A stretch of DNA of 64,000 bases, from the NCBI GenBank assembly GCA_900320245.1, contig ONRP01000004.1, forward strand, positions 51,444 to 115,443, written 5' to 3'. Shown here one piece after another: positions 44,648-54,600 of the stretch. Source of the DNA: an uncultured Prevotellaceae bacterium (GTDB taxonomy: Bacteria > Bacteroidota > Bacteroidia > Bacteroidales > Muribaculaceae). The notes beneath the pieces were generated by a model that searched no databases, had not been told where the DNA came from, and saw nothing but the letters and a program-made list of their open reading frames with translations. A program made the position numbers and the translations under genes. How positions within the stretch are numbered: the first letter of the stretch is position 1; each line of letters opens with the position of its first letter.

Positions 44648-44776
44648 ATATTTTTTTGGCAATTAGACCTTTCAGGCACAAAAGAGCCGCTTTCCCGGTC
44701 GCGGATTCTGCCTGACAATCCCGCTCACGGGCAGATGTGCCGCTCCTGCTCCAGCCCCGCCGGGGACATGATGAAA

Positions 44777-44813
44777 CCCCGCAACGCATCGATGCTGACG
44801 ATGCGCTGCGGGG
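44777..44813 (-). terminator. Hairpin at the end of the efflux operon
   Basis: CCCCGCA-A-CGCATCG pairs with CGATGCG-C-TGCGGGG around a 7-base loop: 14 pairs with one mismatch. It lies 108 bp beyond the last gene and has only a weak T-run, so it may be a terminator or an mRNA-stabilising structure. Confidence 0.6.
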
Positions 44814-44894
44814 CATTTGCTGATGTATCAAGCCGTGGCATTCTCTCTAAGAAGATGGTCTGAAACTGTCCATTGTCAGTTGTCGGGAACTCCT

Positions 44895-44923
44895 CATTCC
44901 TAACTCTTGACTTCTAACTCCTA
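44895..44923 (-). repeat. TAACTCC/TGACTTC intergenic repeat
   Basis: Imperfect heptamers (CCTAACTCTTGACTTCTAACTC type) abutting the 3' end of the PII-like gene. The same family occurs at 49450-49491. Confidence 0.6.
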
Positions 44924-45214
44924 GATGGTGCGTTCAACGGGCAGGACAAAGGCGCGCAGGCCCAGTTTGGGCGTCGCCAGGTCCATCTGGTGCAACTCGT
45001 CGAGCACGGCATCCACACGGCGGTCGTCCACCACGGTCAGGATGGCCGACGCAATCGAGGGCCAAGCGTGGGTCGAGTAGTGCGGCTCGCCCGTCTTGCT
45101 GCCGCGGCCCTGAACCTCGCGCCAACCCGTAAAGCCACGGCAGTTGAGCAGGTTCAGTTTTTCGACGATGCGGTCATAGTAGGCCTCGTCAAAGGCAATG
45201 AATATCGCTTTCAT
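44921..45214 (-). CDS. PII-like small protein linked to RND efflux
   Basis: 97 residues with no signal peptide. The pattern KAIFIAFDEAYYDRIVEKLN, GRGSKTGEPHYSTHAWPSIA (T-loop-like) and LTVVDDRRVDAVLDELHQMD matches the PII-like/ferredoxin-like fold of small ligand-sensing proteins. Last gene of the efflux operon, 65 bp after the RND pump. Family members often sit next to metal or drug RND exporters and are thought to modulate or sense. The ligand and target are unknown, and the classic PII Tyr uridylylation site is not evident. Confidence 0.75.
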   Translation of the reverse strand: MKAIFIAFDEAYYDRIVEKLNLLNCRGFTGWREVQGRGSKTGEPHYSTHAWPSIASAILTVVDDRRVDAVLDELHQMDLATPKLGLRAFVLPVERTI

Positions 45215-45278
45215 ATCTTCATTCAGTTAAGTTTTGAGTAATGCGTTTTAAAGATAGGATGACAAGATGCCTACTTCA

Positions 45279-48200
45279 TTATTTCTTCTGATGTTCCTTC
45301 CTGATTTTCTTGCGGGTGCGGCGGATGCCGGTCAATGCAAAGATGGTGTACATCGTGGGAACGAACAGCAGGGTCATCAGTGTCGACATCGTCAGACCGC
45401 CGATAACGGCAATACCCATCGGGCGCCACATCTCGCTACCGACACCAGTGCCGACAGCCATGGGCACCATACCCAGGATGGTGGTCATCGAGGTCATCAG
45501 CACAGGACGCAGACGCGAGTGGCCACCATTGATCACGGCACGGCGGATACTCATGCCGCGTTCGCGGTTCAGGTTGATGTAGTCGATGAGCACGATACCG
45601 TTTTTCACCACAATACCGATCAGCATGATACCACCAATCATCGACATCACGTTCAGGTTGGTGCGCGTCAGCAGCAGGATGAGCACGATACCCGAGAAGG
45701 CGAACATGATCGAGGTCATGATAATCGCGGGATAGGTGAACGACTCGAACTGTCCTGCCATGACGATGTACACGAGCAGGATGATGAGCAGACCCAGCGT
45801 TGCCAGGTCACCGAACGAGTCTTGCTGGTCTTCGTAACTACCACTCAACTCAATGAACACGTCACCGGGCTTGTCCATCTGGTCGATGAGCGGCTGCGCA
45901 TCGGCAATGACCTCACTCATGGGACGGTCCTGCACAACGGTTGATACGGTGATGATGCGCTCACGGTCCTTGCGCTCGATGGTGGGCGGGTTGAATCGCT
46001 CGACAACGGTGCCGACCTCCTTGAGGCGAACACCCGTGCCCATCGCGTTGTAGAGCATGATGTTCTCGATATCTTCGATGCTGCGACGATGCTCGGGGTC
46101 ATACATCACCTTGATGTCATACTCCATACCATCCTCGCGGAAGTAACTGGCCGTCGTACCGTTGATGCGGCTGCGCAGGGCATTGGCGGCACTGCTCAGG
46201 TTCAGGCCGTACATCGCCAGTTTCTCGCGGTCAAAGTCCACATGGTACTCGGGTTGGTAGTCGCTGCGGCTGATGTTGATGTCGGCCGCACCGGGAATCT
46301 TCTCCAGCAGGCGTTTCAACTGCTGGGCCACGCTGTCGGTCTTGGCGAAGTCGTAGCCGTAGATTTCATAGTCCAGCGTGCTCTGGCCGCTCATGCCGCC
46401 GCCACGCGAACCGCCCACGTTGACGAGGGCCTTCTTCAGTTCGGGATAGTTCTTGAGGTCCTCACGCATCATACCGGCAATCTCGGTGATGCCGCGCTTG
46501 CGCTCGGTGGCCTTGCTGAGCATGATGTTCATCGAGATGATGTGGGAACCATTGTTCTGCATCGATGCGAACATGTTGTCGCTGCCGGCCTGGCCCACAG
46601 TATAGTTGAACGACTGGATTTCAGGATACTTCTGCGTCCACTCCTTGTAAATGCGCTGACTCACGTCCTTGGCCAGGTCGACACGGCTGCCGATGGGCAA
46701 CTCGAGCGACACGCCCAGACGGCCGTTATCGTTCACGGGGAAGAACTCGGTGCCGACGAACTTCATCAGGAAAATCGACGCGACGAAGACGCCCAGGGCC
46801 GTTGCCGTGGTAATCCAGCGGTGGGCGACGCACTTGTCGAGCACCTTGGCATACAGGTCATCAATCTTGTTGAGCACCTTCAAGATCGGGCCATAGACCT
46901 TCTTGAAAATGGTCGTGTCACCCACGTTGAGGCGCAGCAGGCGCGAGCAGAGCATCGGCGTCAGCATCAAGGCGCAGATGAGCGACAGAATCATCATGAT
47001 GGTCACCATCCAACCCAACTGCTTGAACAGCACACCCGTCATACCGGTCACCAGCGTCAGCGGGAAGAACACGGCAATCAGCGTCAACGTCGACGCCATT
47101 ACCGACAGCGCCACCTCGTTGGTGCCGTTGACGGCGGCCTGCATGGGTGCCGAACCGCGTTCGATGTGTGTCGTCACATTCTCGAGCACCACAATGGCGT
47201 CATCGACCACCATACCGATGGCAATGGACAAGGCCGACAGCGACACGATGTTCAACGAGTTGCCGGTGGCATACAGGTAGATGAACGAGGCAATCAATGA
47301 GATGGGGATGGTCACAAGCACGATGACGGTAGCGCGCCAGCGTCCCAGGAACACAAACACCACGATACCCACGAACAACAGGGCGAACAGCACGGTCTCG
47401 ACCAGCGAGGAAATGGTGCTGCGGATGTTGTCGCTCGTGTCGACGATGTAGCCCAGTTTCACGTCGCTGGGCAGGTTCTTCTGGATTTTAGGCAATTCTT
47501 CGGCAATCTTGGTCGAAATCTGCACCGAGTTGGCACCCGACTGCTTCTGGACGATGATCATAGCGCCCTGAACGCCGTTGTTGTAACTCTCCTGGGCGCG
47601 CTCCTCGAGCGAGTCGTCGATACGGGCCACGTCGCGCAGGTGGACTACGCCGCCCGACGGCGACATGCCCACGACGATATTACCCATCTGCTGCGGGTCG
47701 CTGAACTCACCCTGCACACGCAGCGAGTAGGTCTCGTTACCGATGTCGAACGTACCACCGGGAATGTTGCGGTTCTCGGCACCGATGAGTGCGGCAACGG
47801 TCTCAACGCTCAGGTTATAGGCTTCCATGCGCAGGGGGTCCAGATAGATGTGGACCTCACGCTTGGGGGCACCGGCAATCGACACAGAACCGACACCGTC
47901 GACACGCGCCAGCGGGTTGGCAACGTTCTCGTCGAGGATTTTGTACAGGCCGGGCATACTTTGGCTGGCCTGGACCGATAGCAGCACGATGGGAATCATG
48001 TCGCTGCTGAACTTGAAGATGATGGGCGTGTTGGCGTCATCGGGCAGGTAACTCGACACCATGTCGAGTTTGTCGCGCACGTCGTTGGTCAACACGTTGA
48101 TATCGTAGCCAAATTCAAATTCCAGCGTAATGATTGATACGTTCTCTTTACTGTTGGAGGTGATGTGCTTGAGGTGCTCCACCGAGTTGAGCGTGTTCTC

Positions 48201-48401
48201 AAGCGGGCGGGTCACATTCTGCTCGATATCCGATGCACTGGTTCCCGCATAGGTTGTCATCACCATGATGGTGTTGGTCTCGATGTCGGGAAACAGGTCA
48301 ATGGGCAGTTTCTTGAGCGAGAACAGACCCAGCACAATCAGTGCCACAAACACGAGGATTGTGGTAACTGGTCGTTTGACTGAACTGGAATATAAACTCA
48401 T
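45279..48401 (-). CDS. RND efflux pump inner-membrane permease (HAE type)
   Basis: 1040 residues, standard RND length. The proton-relay pair Asp400-Asp401 is in AIGMVVDDAIVVLENVT, and the partner Lys lies in GIVVKNGIVLIDYINL. VDD in place of the VDG seen in CzcA-type metal pumps puts it in the HAE (drug/amphiphile) class. Twelve membrane helices and two large periplasmic loops are evident (RPLENTLNSVEHLKHITSNS, FPVNDNGRLGVSLELPIGSR). With the adaptor and TolC-like genes upstream it forms a tripartite exporter driven by the proton gradient. Substrate cannot be deduced. Confidence 0.93.
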   Translation of the reverse strand: MSLYSSSVKRPVTTILVFVALIVLGLFSLKKLPIDLFPDIETNTIMVMTTYAGTSASDIEQNVTRPLENTLNSVEHLKHITSNSKENVSIITLEFEFGYDINVLTNDVRDKLDMVSSYLPDDANTPIIFKFSSDMIPIVLLSVQASQSMPGLYKILDENVANPLARVDGVGSVSIAGAPKREVHIYLDPLRMEAYNLSVETVAALIGAENRNIPGGTFDIGNETYSLRVQGEFSDPQQMGNIVVGMSPSGGVVHLRDVARIDDSLEERAQESYNNGVQGAMIIVQKQSGANSVQISTKIAEELPKIQKNLPSDVKLGYIVDTSDNIRSTISSLVETVLFALLFVGIVVFVFLGRWRATVIVLVTIPISLIASFIYLYATGNSLNIVSLSALSIAIGMVVDDAIVVLENVTTHIERGSAPMQAAVNGTNEVALSVMASTLTLIAVFFPLTLVTGMTGVLFKQLGWMVTIMMILSLICALMLTPMLCSRLLRLNVGDTTIFKKVYGPILKVLNKIDDLYAKVLDKCVAHRWITTATALGVFVASIFLMKFVGTEFFPVNDNGRLGVSLELPIGSRVDLAKDVSQRIYKEWTQKYPEIQSFNYTVGQAGSDNMFASMQNNGSHIISMNIMLSKATERKRGITEIAGMMREDLKNYPELKKALVNVGGSRGGGMSGQSTLDYEIYGYDFAKTDSVAQQLKRLLEKIPGAADINISRSDYQPEYHVDFDREKLAMYGLNLSSAANALRSRINGTTASYFREDGMEYDIKVMYDPEHRRSIEDIENIMLYNAMGTGVRLKEVGTVVERFNPPTIERKDRERIITVSTVVQDRPMSEVIADAQPLIDQMDKPGDVFIELSGSYEDQQDSFGDLATLGLLIILLVYIVMAGQFESFTYPAIIMTSIMFAFSGIVLILLLTRTNLNVMSMIGGIMLIGIVVKNGIVLIDYINLNRERGMSIRRAVINGGHSRLRPVLMTSMTTILGMVPMAVGTGVGSEMWRPMGIAVIGGLTMSTLMTLLFVPTMYTIFALTGIRRTRKKIRKEHQKK

Positions 48402-48410
48402 AATTCAATG

Positions 48411-49424
48411 TTATTTCTTGAGTTGAACTTTGGCACCGTCATGCAGGCGGGATGCACCGGCGATAACCACTTGTGAACCGGCCGACAAGCCACCCTTGAC
48501 TTCGTAGCGGTCCTCCAGGCGCTGGCCCAGTTCCACCTCACGCAACTCTACCTCGCCGCCCTGGTAAACCCAGACGTAACGCACGCCCGAGCCCACCTGC
48601 TTCTGCACGGCACGGTCAGGAACAACGATGCTCATGGTGCTGCCGTAGTTGAAGGCTACACGGGCAAACATGCCGGTGCGCACCTTGTCCTGGCGGTTGG
48701 TGATGGTCACCTCGACCTGGAAAGTGCGGCTTGTGGCATCCACGGTGGGATGAATCAGGTAAACCTGGCCCTGGAACACTTCGTCACCATAGGTGTCAAA
48801 CGTCACGGTCACGGGCATGCCCTTTCTCACGTGGGGATACTCGCTCTCGTTCACGTTGACGATGACCTTGAGCGGCTGCTGCTGCTCGATGGTCAAGATG
48901 GGCAAGCCTGCGGGCAGGTCGCCGGCATCATAGTTCTTGGCCGTTACCACACCGCTCACGGGCGAGGTGAGCACGGTGTTCTCCTGCATCGTGCGGATGG
49001 CGCGTGCGGTGGCGTCATACTGTGCCTGCAACTGGTCAACAGCCTGCTGGGTGCCGCCGCCAATCTTCACCAGTTCCCTGGCGCGTTCCAACTCTCGCTT
49101 GAGGTTGGACAGGGCAATCTGCTGTTGGGCGATATTCACGTCGTCCAGCACTACCAGGCGCTGGCCGCGCGACACGCGCGAACCCACGTTAACCAGAATC
49201 TGCTTGATGCGCGAACCGCTGTTCGACGAGATGTTGTTGGTCTTGAACGCCTCGACGGTACCCGTGTACTCGCTGTTCTGCTTCACGTTTTCCTGGGTGA
49301 CGGTCGTTACCTCGACGATGGGCAGTTCCTCTTTTACATCGGTTGCCTTCTTTTCGTCTTTACTGGTACAGGATGCCAGTGCCAGCACGAGCATCACGAT
49401 CGGTAAAAATTTCTTTGTCTTCAT
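48411..49424 (-). CDS. RND periplasmic adaptor (membrane fusion) lipoprotein
   Basis: 337 residues. The lipobox LALASC (Cys19) follows a short hydrophobic leader, so it is lipid-anchored. HlyD/AcrA pattern: first barrel-sandwich half (GTVEAFKTNNISSNSGSRIK, VGSRVSRGQRLVVLDD), a short alpha-hairpin (about 85-135), second half (SPVSGVVTAKNYDAGDLPAG), and beta-barrel (GMPVTVTFDTYGDEVFQGQV). It bridges the RND pump and the TolC-like channel. It lies 9 bp before the RND gene, so they are coupled in one operon. Confidence 0.92.
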   Translation of the reverse strand: MKTKKFLPIVMLVLALASCTSKDEKKATDVKEELPIVEVTTVTQENVKQNSEYTGTVEAFKTNNISSNSGSRIKQILVNVGSRVSRGQRLVVLDDVNIAQQQIALSNLKRELERARELVKIGGGTQQAVDQLQAQYDATARAIRTMQENTVLTSPVSGVVTAKNYDAGDLPAGLPILTIEQQQPLKVIVNVNESEYPHVRKGMPVTVTFDTYGDEVFQGQVYLIHPTVDATSRTFQVEVTITNRQDKVRTGMFARVAFNYGSTMSIVVPDRAVQKQVGSGVRYVWVYQGGEVELREVELGQRLEDRYEVKGGLSAGSQVVIAGASRLHDGAKVQLKK

Positions 49425-49449
49425 TGTTTTATGTTCGTTTATTGTTGAT

Positions 49450-49491
49450 TTCTAACTCCTAACTCCTAACTCCTGACTTCTAACTCCTGAC
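49450..49491 (-). repeat. TAACTCC tandem repeat inside the efflux operon
   Basis: About five heptamers of CTAACTC/CTGACTT between the TolC and adaptor genes. Related arrays are at 29341-29382 and 44895-44923. Confidence 0.75.
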
Positions 49492-50828
49492 TATCTCACG
49501 TAGTGCGTGTTGCCAAGTACATACTCCAGGTCGCTCTCGGCAACCAGATAGTTGTAGATGGCCTGGTAATAGGCCAGACGTGATGCCATCAGGGCGTCCT
49601 CGGTGTCGCGCAACTGGATGAACGACGCGGCACCGATTTTGAAACTCTGCTGCATGATGTCGTTGGCCTTGGTAGCCATCGTCACGCCGGCCTCGTTGCT
49701 CTCAATCTGCTTCAGGCTCTTGGTAATCACGTCGTTTTGGGTTGCCACCTGCACGTGAAGGCTGCGCTCCAGGTTCTCGCGCTGCCATTTCATCTCCTCG
49801 ACAGCGATCTCGGCCTGTTTCTGCTTGTAGTAGCGCTGGCCCCCCTGGAAGATGGGGAAAGCAAGCGTCAAGCCCACATTGGACGCGCGGCTCCAGCGCA
49901 GGCCGGAGAACGGGCTGCCGTTGTTCATCGAGTGCCACATCAGGCTGGCGCTACCCGACAGGGTGGGGTACCAGGCCATCTTCTGCACATCGAGGGCTTT
50001 CTTCAGGTAGTCGGTCTGCAGGTCCAGCGCCTTGAGGCTCGTGTTGTTGGCCAGCGTGGTGTCTGCACCCAGGGTGTTGCTCAGTGCGCGGGCATACATC
50101 TCGCCCTTGAAGTCGTCGAGTTGCTGGCTGGGGGCAATCGTCGTGCGGACATCCATGCCCATGAGCAGTTTGAGTTGCAACTCCAGGGCATTGATTGAGT
50201 TCTCGGCCTCGAGAATCGACGGTTCCAGGTTGGTTACGGCGACGTTGGCGCGCAGCACGTCATACTCTGACGCGGCGCCCAGGTCATACTTCTTCTGGAA
50301 GATTTCGGCATTCAACTTGGCCGTGGCGTGGTTCTCCTCGATCACGCGCTTGCTGTCCTTGGCCAGGAGCAGTGCATAGTAGGTCTTCTCGACCTGGTTC
50401 ACCAGCGACAACTTGTTGGCGCGGGCCTTCTCCACGTTCTGCAGAATCTGGTTCTCGCTCAGTTTGATGGACTTCCACAACTGGGGAACCACCAGCGGAA
50501 TCGTGGCCTGGAAACCTGCGGCGTGGGTGTTGTCGCTACCCATCTTGATGGCCATGGTACCGGCATCGGTGTCCATGTACATCGTCTGCAGTGACAGGTT
50601 GCGCTGGTACTGGCCGGCCAGGTTCACGCTCGGCAACAGTTGGCCAAGCACCTCCTTGCGGCTGTAGTCCACGCGGGTGATTTCCATCTCTTGAATCTTG
50701 ATGGTGGGGTTCTCGTTCAGGGCGATGCGGATGCACTCGTCGAGCGACAAGGTCAGTTGAGCGCCAGCGCTAAAGGCACCGCCGAATAACATTAATAGAA
50801 TAATGTAGAATAACTTCTTGTTGAACAT
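49491..50828 (-). CDS. TolC-family outer-membrane efflux channel
   Basis: 445 residues. Signal peptide (KLFYIILLMLFGGAFSAGAQ) followed by two OEP repeats: LSLDECIRIALNENPTIKIQ and LLPSVNLAGQYQ in the first, YPTLSGSASLMWHSMNNG and LTLAFPIFQGGQRYYKQKQA in the second, with long coiled-coil helices between. It forms the trimeric duct through the outer membrane and periplasm for the RND pump. Second gene of the operon, 13 bp after tetR. Confidence 0.92.
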   Translation of the reverse strand: MFNKKLFYIILLMLFGGAFSAGAQLTLSLDECIRIALNENPTIKIQEMEITRVDYSRKEVLGQLLPSVNLAGQYQRNLSLQTMYMDTDAGTMAIKMGSDNTHAAGFQATIPLVVPQLWKSIKLSENQILQNVEKARANKLSLVNQVEKTYYALLLAKDSKRVIEENHATAKLNAEIFQKKYDLGAASEYDVLRANVAVTNLEPSILEAENSINALELQLKLLMGMDVRTTIAPSQQLDDFKGEMYARALSNTLGADTTLANNTSLKALDLQTDYLKKALDVQKMAWYPTLSGSASLMWHSMNNGSPFSGLRWSRASNVGLTLAFPIFQGGQRYYKQKQAEIAVEEMKWQRENLERSLHVQVATQNDVITKSLKQIESNEAGVTMATKANDIMQQSFKIGAASFIQLRDTEDALMASRLAYYQAIYNYLVAESDLEYVLGNTHYVR

Positions 50829-50841
50829 TGTATCGTTGTTT

Positions 50842-51456
50842 TTATTGATTTTGCTGTTGTTGGTTTTCGAGATACTCTATCATCTCAATGCCCTTGAGCG
50901 TGGCCACACCGCGCAGGAAACTCACAAACACGTGGTCAAAGATGTCTTCCTGCTTGAAACCGTACTTGTCCCCGTTGGGATTCTCGTGCAACACGCGCAT
51001 CGACTTCGTGAACAGGTAGCCGGCTATCTCGGGGTTGATGCGCTTGATGACCAGACCCTCGTCCTGGGCTTGGCGCAGCACCGACGCGATGCCGTTGATC
51101 ACGGTGCGTTCGTTCTCGACATGCTTCTCAAAGATGTCGGGATACAGCCGCTTGATATCGTTCATAAACGCCATCGAGGTGGTGTCATACATCTTGCGGG
51201 CGCGCTGATACACGCGATACATCGCCTCAAAGCAGTTGGATGACGTGCTGAAAATCTCTTTCATCGCGGCATTCTTCTTCTCGTGCTCGTTATGGATGCA
51301 CTCGCCGATGAGCGTGCGCTTGTCGGGGAAGGTTTCATAGAGTGTGCGCTTCGAGATGCCGCAGGCGCGTGCCACGTCATCCATTGTCATCGACGTGGGG
51401 CCAATGCTCATCAGCATCCGGCTGCATTCGTTCACAATCCTTTCTTTTGTGTCCAT
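50842..51456 (-). CDS. TetR/AcrR-family repressor of the efflux operon
   Basis: 204 residues. The N-terminal helix-turn-helix is plain: TSMTMDDVARACGISKRTLY, ETFPDKRTLIGECI. The C-terminal ligand-binding helical domain (about 65-200) is variable as usual for the family. First gene of the operon tetR-tolC-adaptor-RND-PII-like. A perfect inverted repeat, GAAAACTTTT-N8-AAAAGTTTTC, lies between the -33 and -7 boxes of its promoter. Binding there would block transcription, so the protein probably represses itself and the pump until a toxic ligand binds. The ligand is unknown. Confidence 0.93.
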   Translation of the reverse strand: MDTKERIVNECSRMLMSIGPTSMTMDDVARACGISKRTLYETFPDKRTLIGECIHNEHEKKNAAMKEIFSTSSNCFEAMYRVYQRARKMYDTTSMAFMNDIKRLYPDIFEKHVENERTVINGIASVLRQAQDEGLVIKRINPEIAGYLFTKSMRVLHENPNGDKYGFKQEDIFDHVFVSFLRGVATLKGIEMIEYLENQQQQNQ

Positions 51457-51494
51457 TGGATAATGTTGTAATGGTTCATCTCTTATTTAGGGCA

Positions 51495-51524
51495 CAAAAG
51501 TACAGAAAACTTTTAAAACTCCAA
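51495..51524 (-). promoter_or_regulatory. Promoter of the efflux operon
   Basis: Minus strand: TTG (51524-51522), 19 bp, TACTTTTG (51502-51495). Leader about 32 nt to the tetR start. Confidence 0.8.
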
Positions 51525-51532
51525 AAGTTTTC
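51505..51532. promoter_or_regulatory. TetR operator (perfect 10-bp inverted repeat)
   Basis: GAAAACTTTT (51505-51514), 8-bp spacer, AAAAGTTTTC (51523-51532). It fills the gap between the promoter elements, an ideal place for repression. Confidence 0.8.
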
Positions 51533-51582
51533 TTGGTTTTTCTCCGGTATAGATGGTAAAAAATCTTCTTATGCCATCATAT

Positions 51583-51611
51583 AAAAAGGCGGCGCCAAAT
51601 CAGGCGCCGCC
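51583..51611 (-). terminator. Terminator after the 1512-residue C10 protease
   Basis: GGCGGCGCC (51588-51596) and GGCGCCGCC (51603-51611) pair perfectly. On the minus strand it ends in a T-run (A-run at 51583-51587). Confidence 0.9.
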
Positions 51612-51647
51612 CTCTCAATGAGTGATGTTCAATGAATTACTGAATTA

Positions 51648-54600
51648 TCAGAACAGTACCTTGCTGCTCTTCACGGCACCGCTGCGGTAGCGGGTTACCA
51701 CGATGTTCACGCCGTCCCAAGGCTCCTTGCTCTGAACACCCGACATGTTGACATAGGTTACCGACTCGATCTCGTCACCGTCGGTGGCGATGGTGTTGAT
51801 GCCGGTGTTGTCCATGTTGACGCTGACGAGCGTTACCTCCTGGGTGTTGCTGGTAGCGGTGGTACCGTCTACATAGTTGGCCACGATGTAGTAGGAGTAG
51901 GTGCCGCCCTCAACCAGGTTGCTCAGGGTGATGCCAGTGCTGCCGGCGTCGATGTCGGTGATGACAAAGTCGGTGTTGTCACCGGTGGCGGTAGCATTGA
52001 GGTTCAGCGTGCCGGCATAGACGTTGATGAGGGTCATGTCGGGCGAGTAACTGCTGTCGGTCGAGTAGATGGTGATCTTGTCACCGGCGCTGGCGGTTAC
52101 GGTCCAGGTGTAAGTCTCACCCTTGACGAAGGTGTGACCCACTGCCGAGGTCTTGGCCGACTTCACGGTGATGTTACCGGCACCGTAACTGGTGTTGGCG
52201 GTAGTGATCTGGATGGTGAAGGTGGCGTTGCTGTAACCCGAGGGAACAGTGAAGGTGATGTTGCCATAGGAGGTGCTCCACCACGACGAGGAGTTCTTGG
52301 TGTACAGGGCACCGTTGCCTCCCCTGACGTTGCTGCCGCCCCACGGCGAGGTCAGCGTGACGCTTGCATAACTTCCGGTGTAGTTGCTGCCGTCGAGGCT
52401 GCCCAGCAGGGTCGAACTCGGCTCATCACCGCCACCGGGCTGTGCGGTCAGCGTTCCGTACATCGTGTAACTGGAAACTACCGATGCATCTACATCGTGG
52501 GTCCAGTTGGCGGTGAAGCCGGTGCTGCTGATGTTGGTGGCTGCATTCAGTACGGGAGTAGACTTGGCGATGGTGGCGTTACCGGTCAGGGCAACGGTCT
52601 GGCTCGTTGCACCGGCGCTGGCAACGGTGACGGTAGCCGTCTGCGTGCCGTAGGCGGTGGGTGCGTAAGTCACGGTCACGTTAACGCCGTTGGCGGCATT
52701 GGCGGCCGTGATGCTCGTCGTCGAGATGCTGAAGACGCTGGCACCGCTCAGGCTCAGGGTCACGTTACCCGTCAGGTCGGCACCCGTAACCTTGAAGGTG
52801 GCGGTCTTGGTAGCGCCCACGTTAGCCGTCATGCTCAGGCTGGTGGGAGTTACGGTCAGCGTGGGAGTAGCGGCGGGCTCTTCGTCCTTCAGGGTGACGC
52901 TCTGCTCGTTGCTCCAAGCGCTTTGGGTTCCGTCGGTGTAGATGGCCTTCACCTTATAAGTATAGGTGGCGCCGGCCGTCAGGTTCTGGACGGTGTAGTA
53001 CTTGTTGGTGATGCCGGTGATGGTGCGGGTGGTGGCATCGCCGGTCTCGGTAGCATTGAGGGTGGTGTTGCCGGCATAGACCTCAATGAGCGACATGTCG
53101 GGCGAGTAACTGGTGTCGGTCGTGGTCAGGGTGATCACGTCGCCGGCGCTGCCCGTCACGGTCCAGGTGTAGGTCTCGCCCTTCGAGAAGGTGTGGCCCA
53201 CTGCCGAGGTCTTGGTTGACTTCACGGTCACGTTACCCGTGCCATAGGTGCCGGTAACGGTCTTGATCTTGACACTGAAGGTGGCATTGCTGTAGCCCGA
53301 GGGAATCGTGAAGGTGATCTTGCCGCTCTTGGTGAAGTAAACGGCGCTGTTACCGCCCTTGACATTGCTGCCGCCCCACGGCGAGGTCAGCGTGATGGTC
53401 TTGTAACTGCCGGTGTACTGGCTGCCGTCGATGCTGCCCAGCAGGATGGGGTCGGTCGACGGGGTCGAGCCGCCCTGGCCATCCACCTGCAGGGTGTAAC
53501 TGGCCACGTTGGCGCTGGCGGTCTGGTCGGTCCAGTCAGCACGGAAACTTGAACTGGTCACATAACTGCTGTTGGCGGCGCTCATCACGGGAGTGTAGGT
53601 CGTGATGGGTGCGGCGGTGGCGGTACCCGTCAGGGTAACGGTCTTGCTCTCGGCACCGTCGCTGGCAACGGTGATGGTGGCCGTCTGGGTGCCGGTAGCA
53701 GTGGGTGCGTAGGTTACGGTCACGTTAACGCCGTTGGCGGCATTGGCGGCCGTGATGGTCGTCGGCGTGATGCTGAACACGCTCGAACCGCTCTTGGTGA
53801 GCGTCACGTTGCCCGTGAGGTCGGCACCGGTCACCTTGAAGGTGGCGGTAGCGGTCTCGCCGGTGTAGGCGCTCATGCTCAGCGTGGCGGGAGTAACGGT
53901 CAGGGTCGGGGTGGCAACGGTAGCAGCGTTCAGGGTAACTTCCTGCTCATTGCTCCATGCACTCTCGCTGCCGTCGCTGTAGATGGCCTTCACCTTATAA
54001 GTAAAGGTGGCGCCCTCCTTCAGGTTCTGGACGGTGTAGTACTTGTTGGTGATGCCGGTGATGATGCGGCTGCTCTCACCGCCGGTCTCGCTGGCGGTAA
54101 GCATGTTGAGCGACGAGGCGTCGCCGGCATAAATCTTGATGCTGCTCACACTGATGTAGTTGCTCGTGGAGCCGATGGTCACCTTGTCACTCGATGAGCA
54201 GTTCAGCACAAAGGTGTACTCGGTGTTGCTGTCGCTCAGGGCCTGGGTCTTGGTCTGGCTGCCGGTGCCCACGCTCAGCGTGGCGTTGCCATAGTAACTC
54301 GAGTAGTAGGAGTAGGCCTTAACCTTGACGGTTACCTGGCTGTAGCCGCTCAGGTTGTAGGTCGGGGATACCAGGTTGCCGCCGGTGATGAGCATGCCCG
54401 TGTTGGCATACACGTAGGTCGAGGCGCTCCAGCCGGTTCCCAGATAGGTGGTGATGTTGCTCGACACGTCGCTCAGGTAGCCGTCAGAGTTGGTTACCTG
54501 CGACACACCGCTCAGGTCGATGTTGGCCAATTCGCTGGTGGTGGGGGTAGTGCCCTTCTCGGTCACCTGCAGGGTGTAACTGGCCACGTTGGCGCTGGGA

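Noticed and set aside
46089-47300. 403-residue plus-strand ORF opposite the RND pump
   Set aside because: His/Arg-rich antisense shadow; the RND frame has all family motifs.
49450-49491. TAACTCC arrays as CRISPR or as regulator site arrays
   Set aside because: Too short, no spacers; sequence drift between units and position at gene ends fit a simple repeat better.
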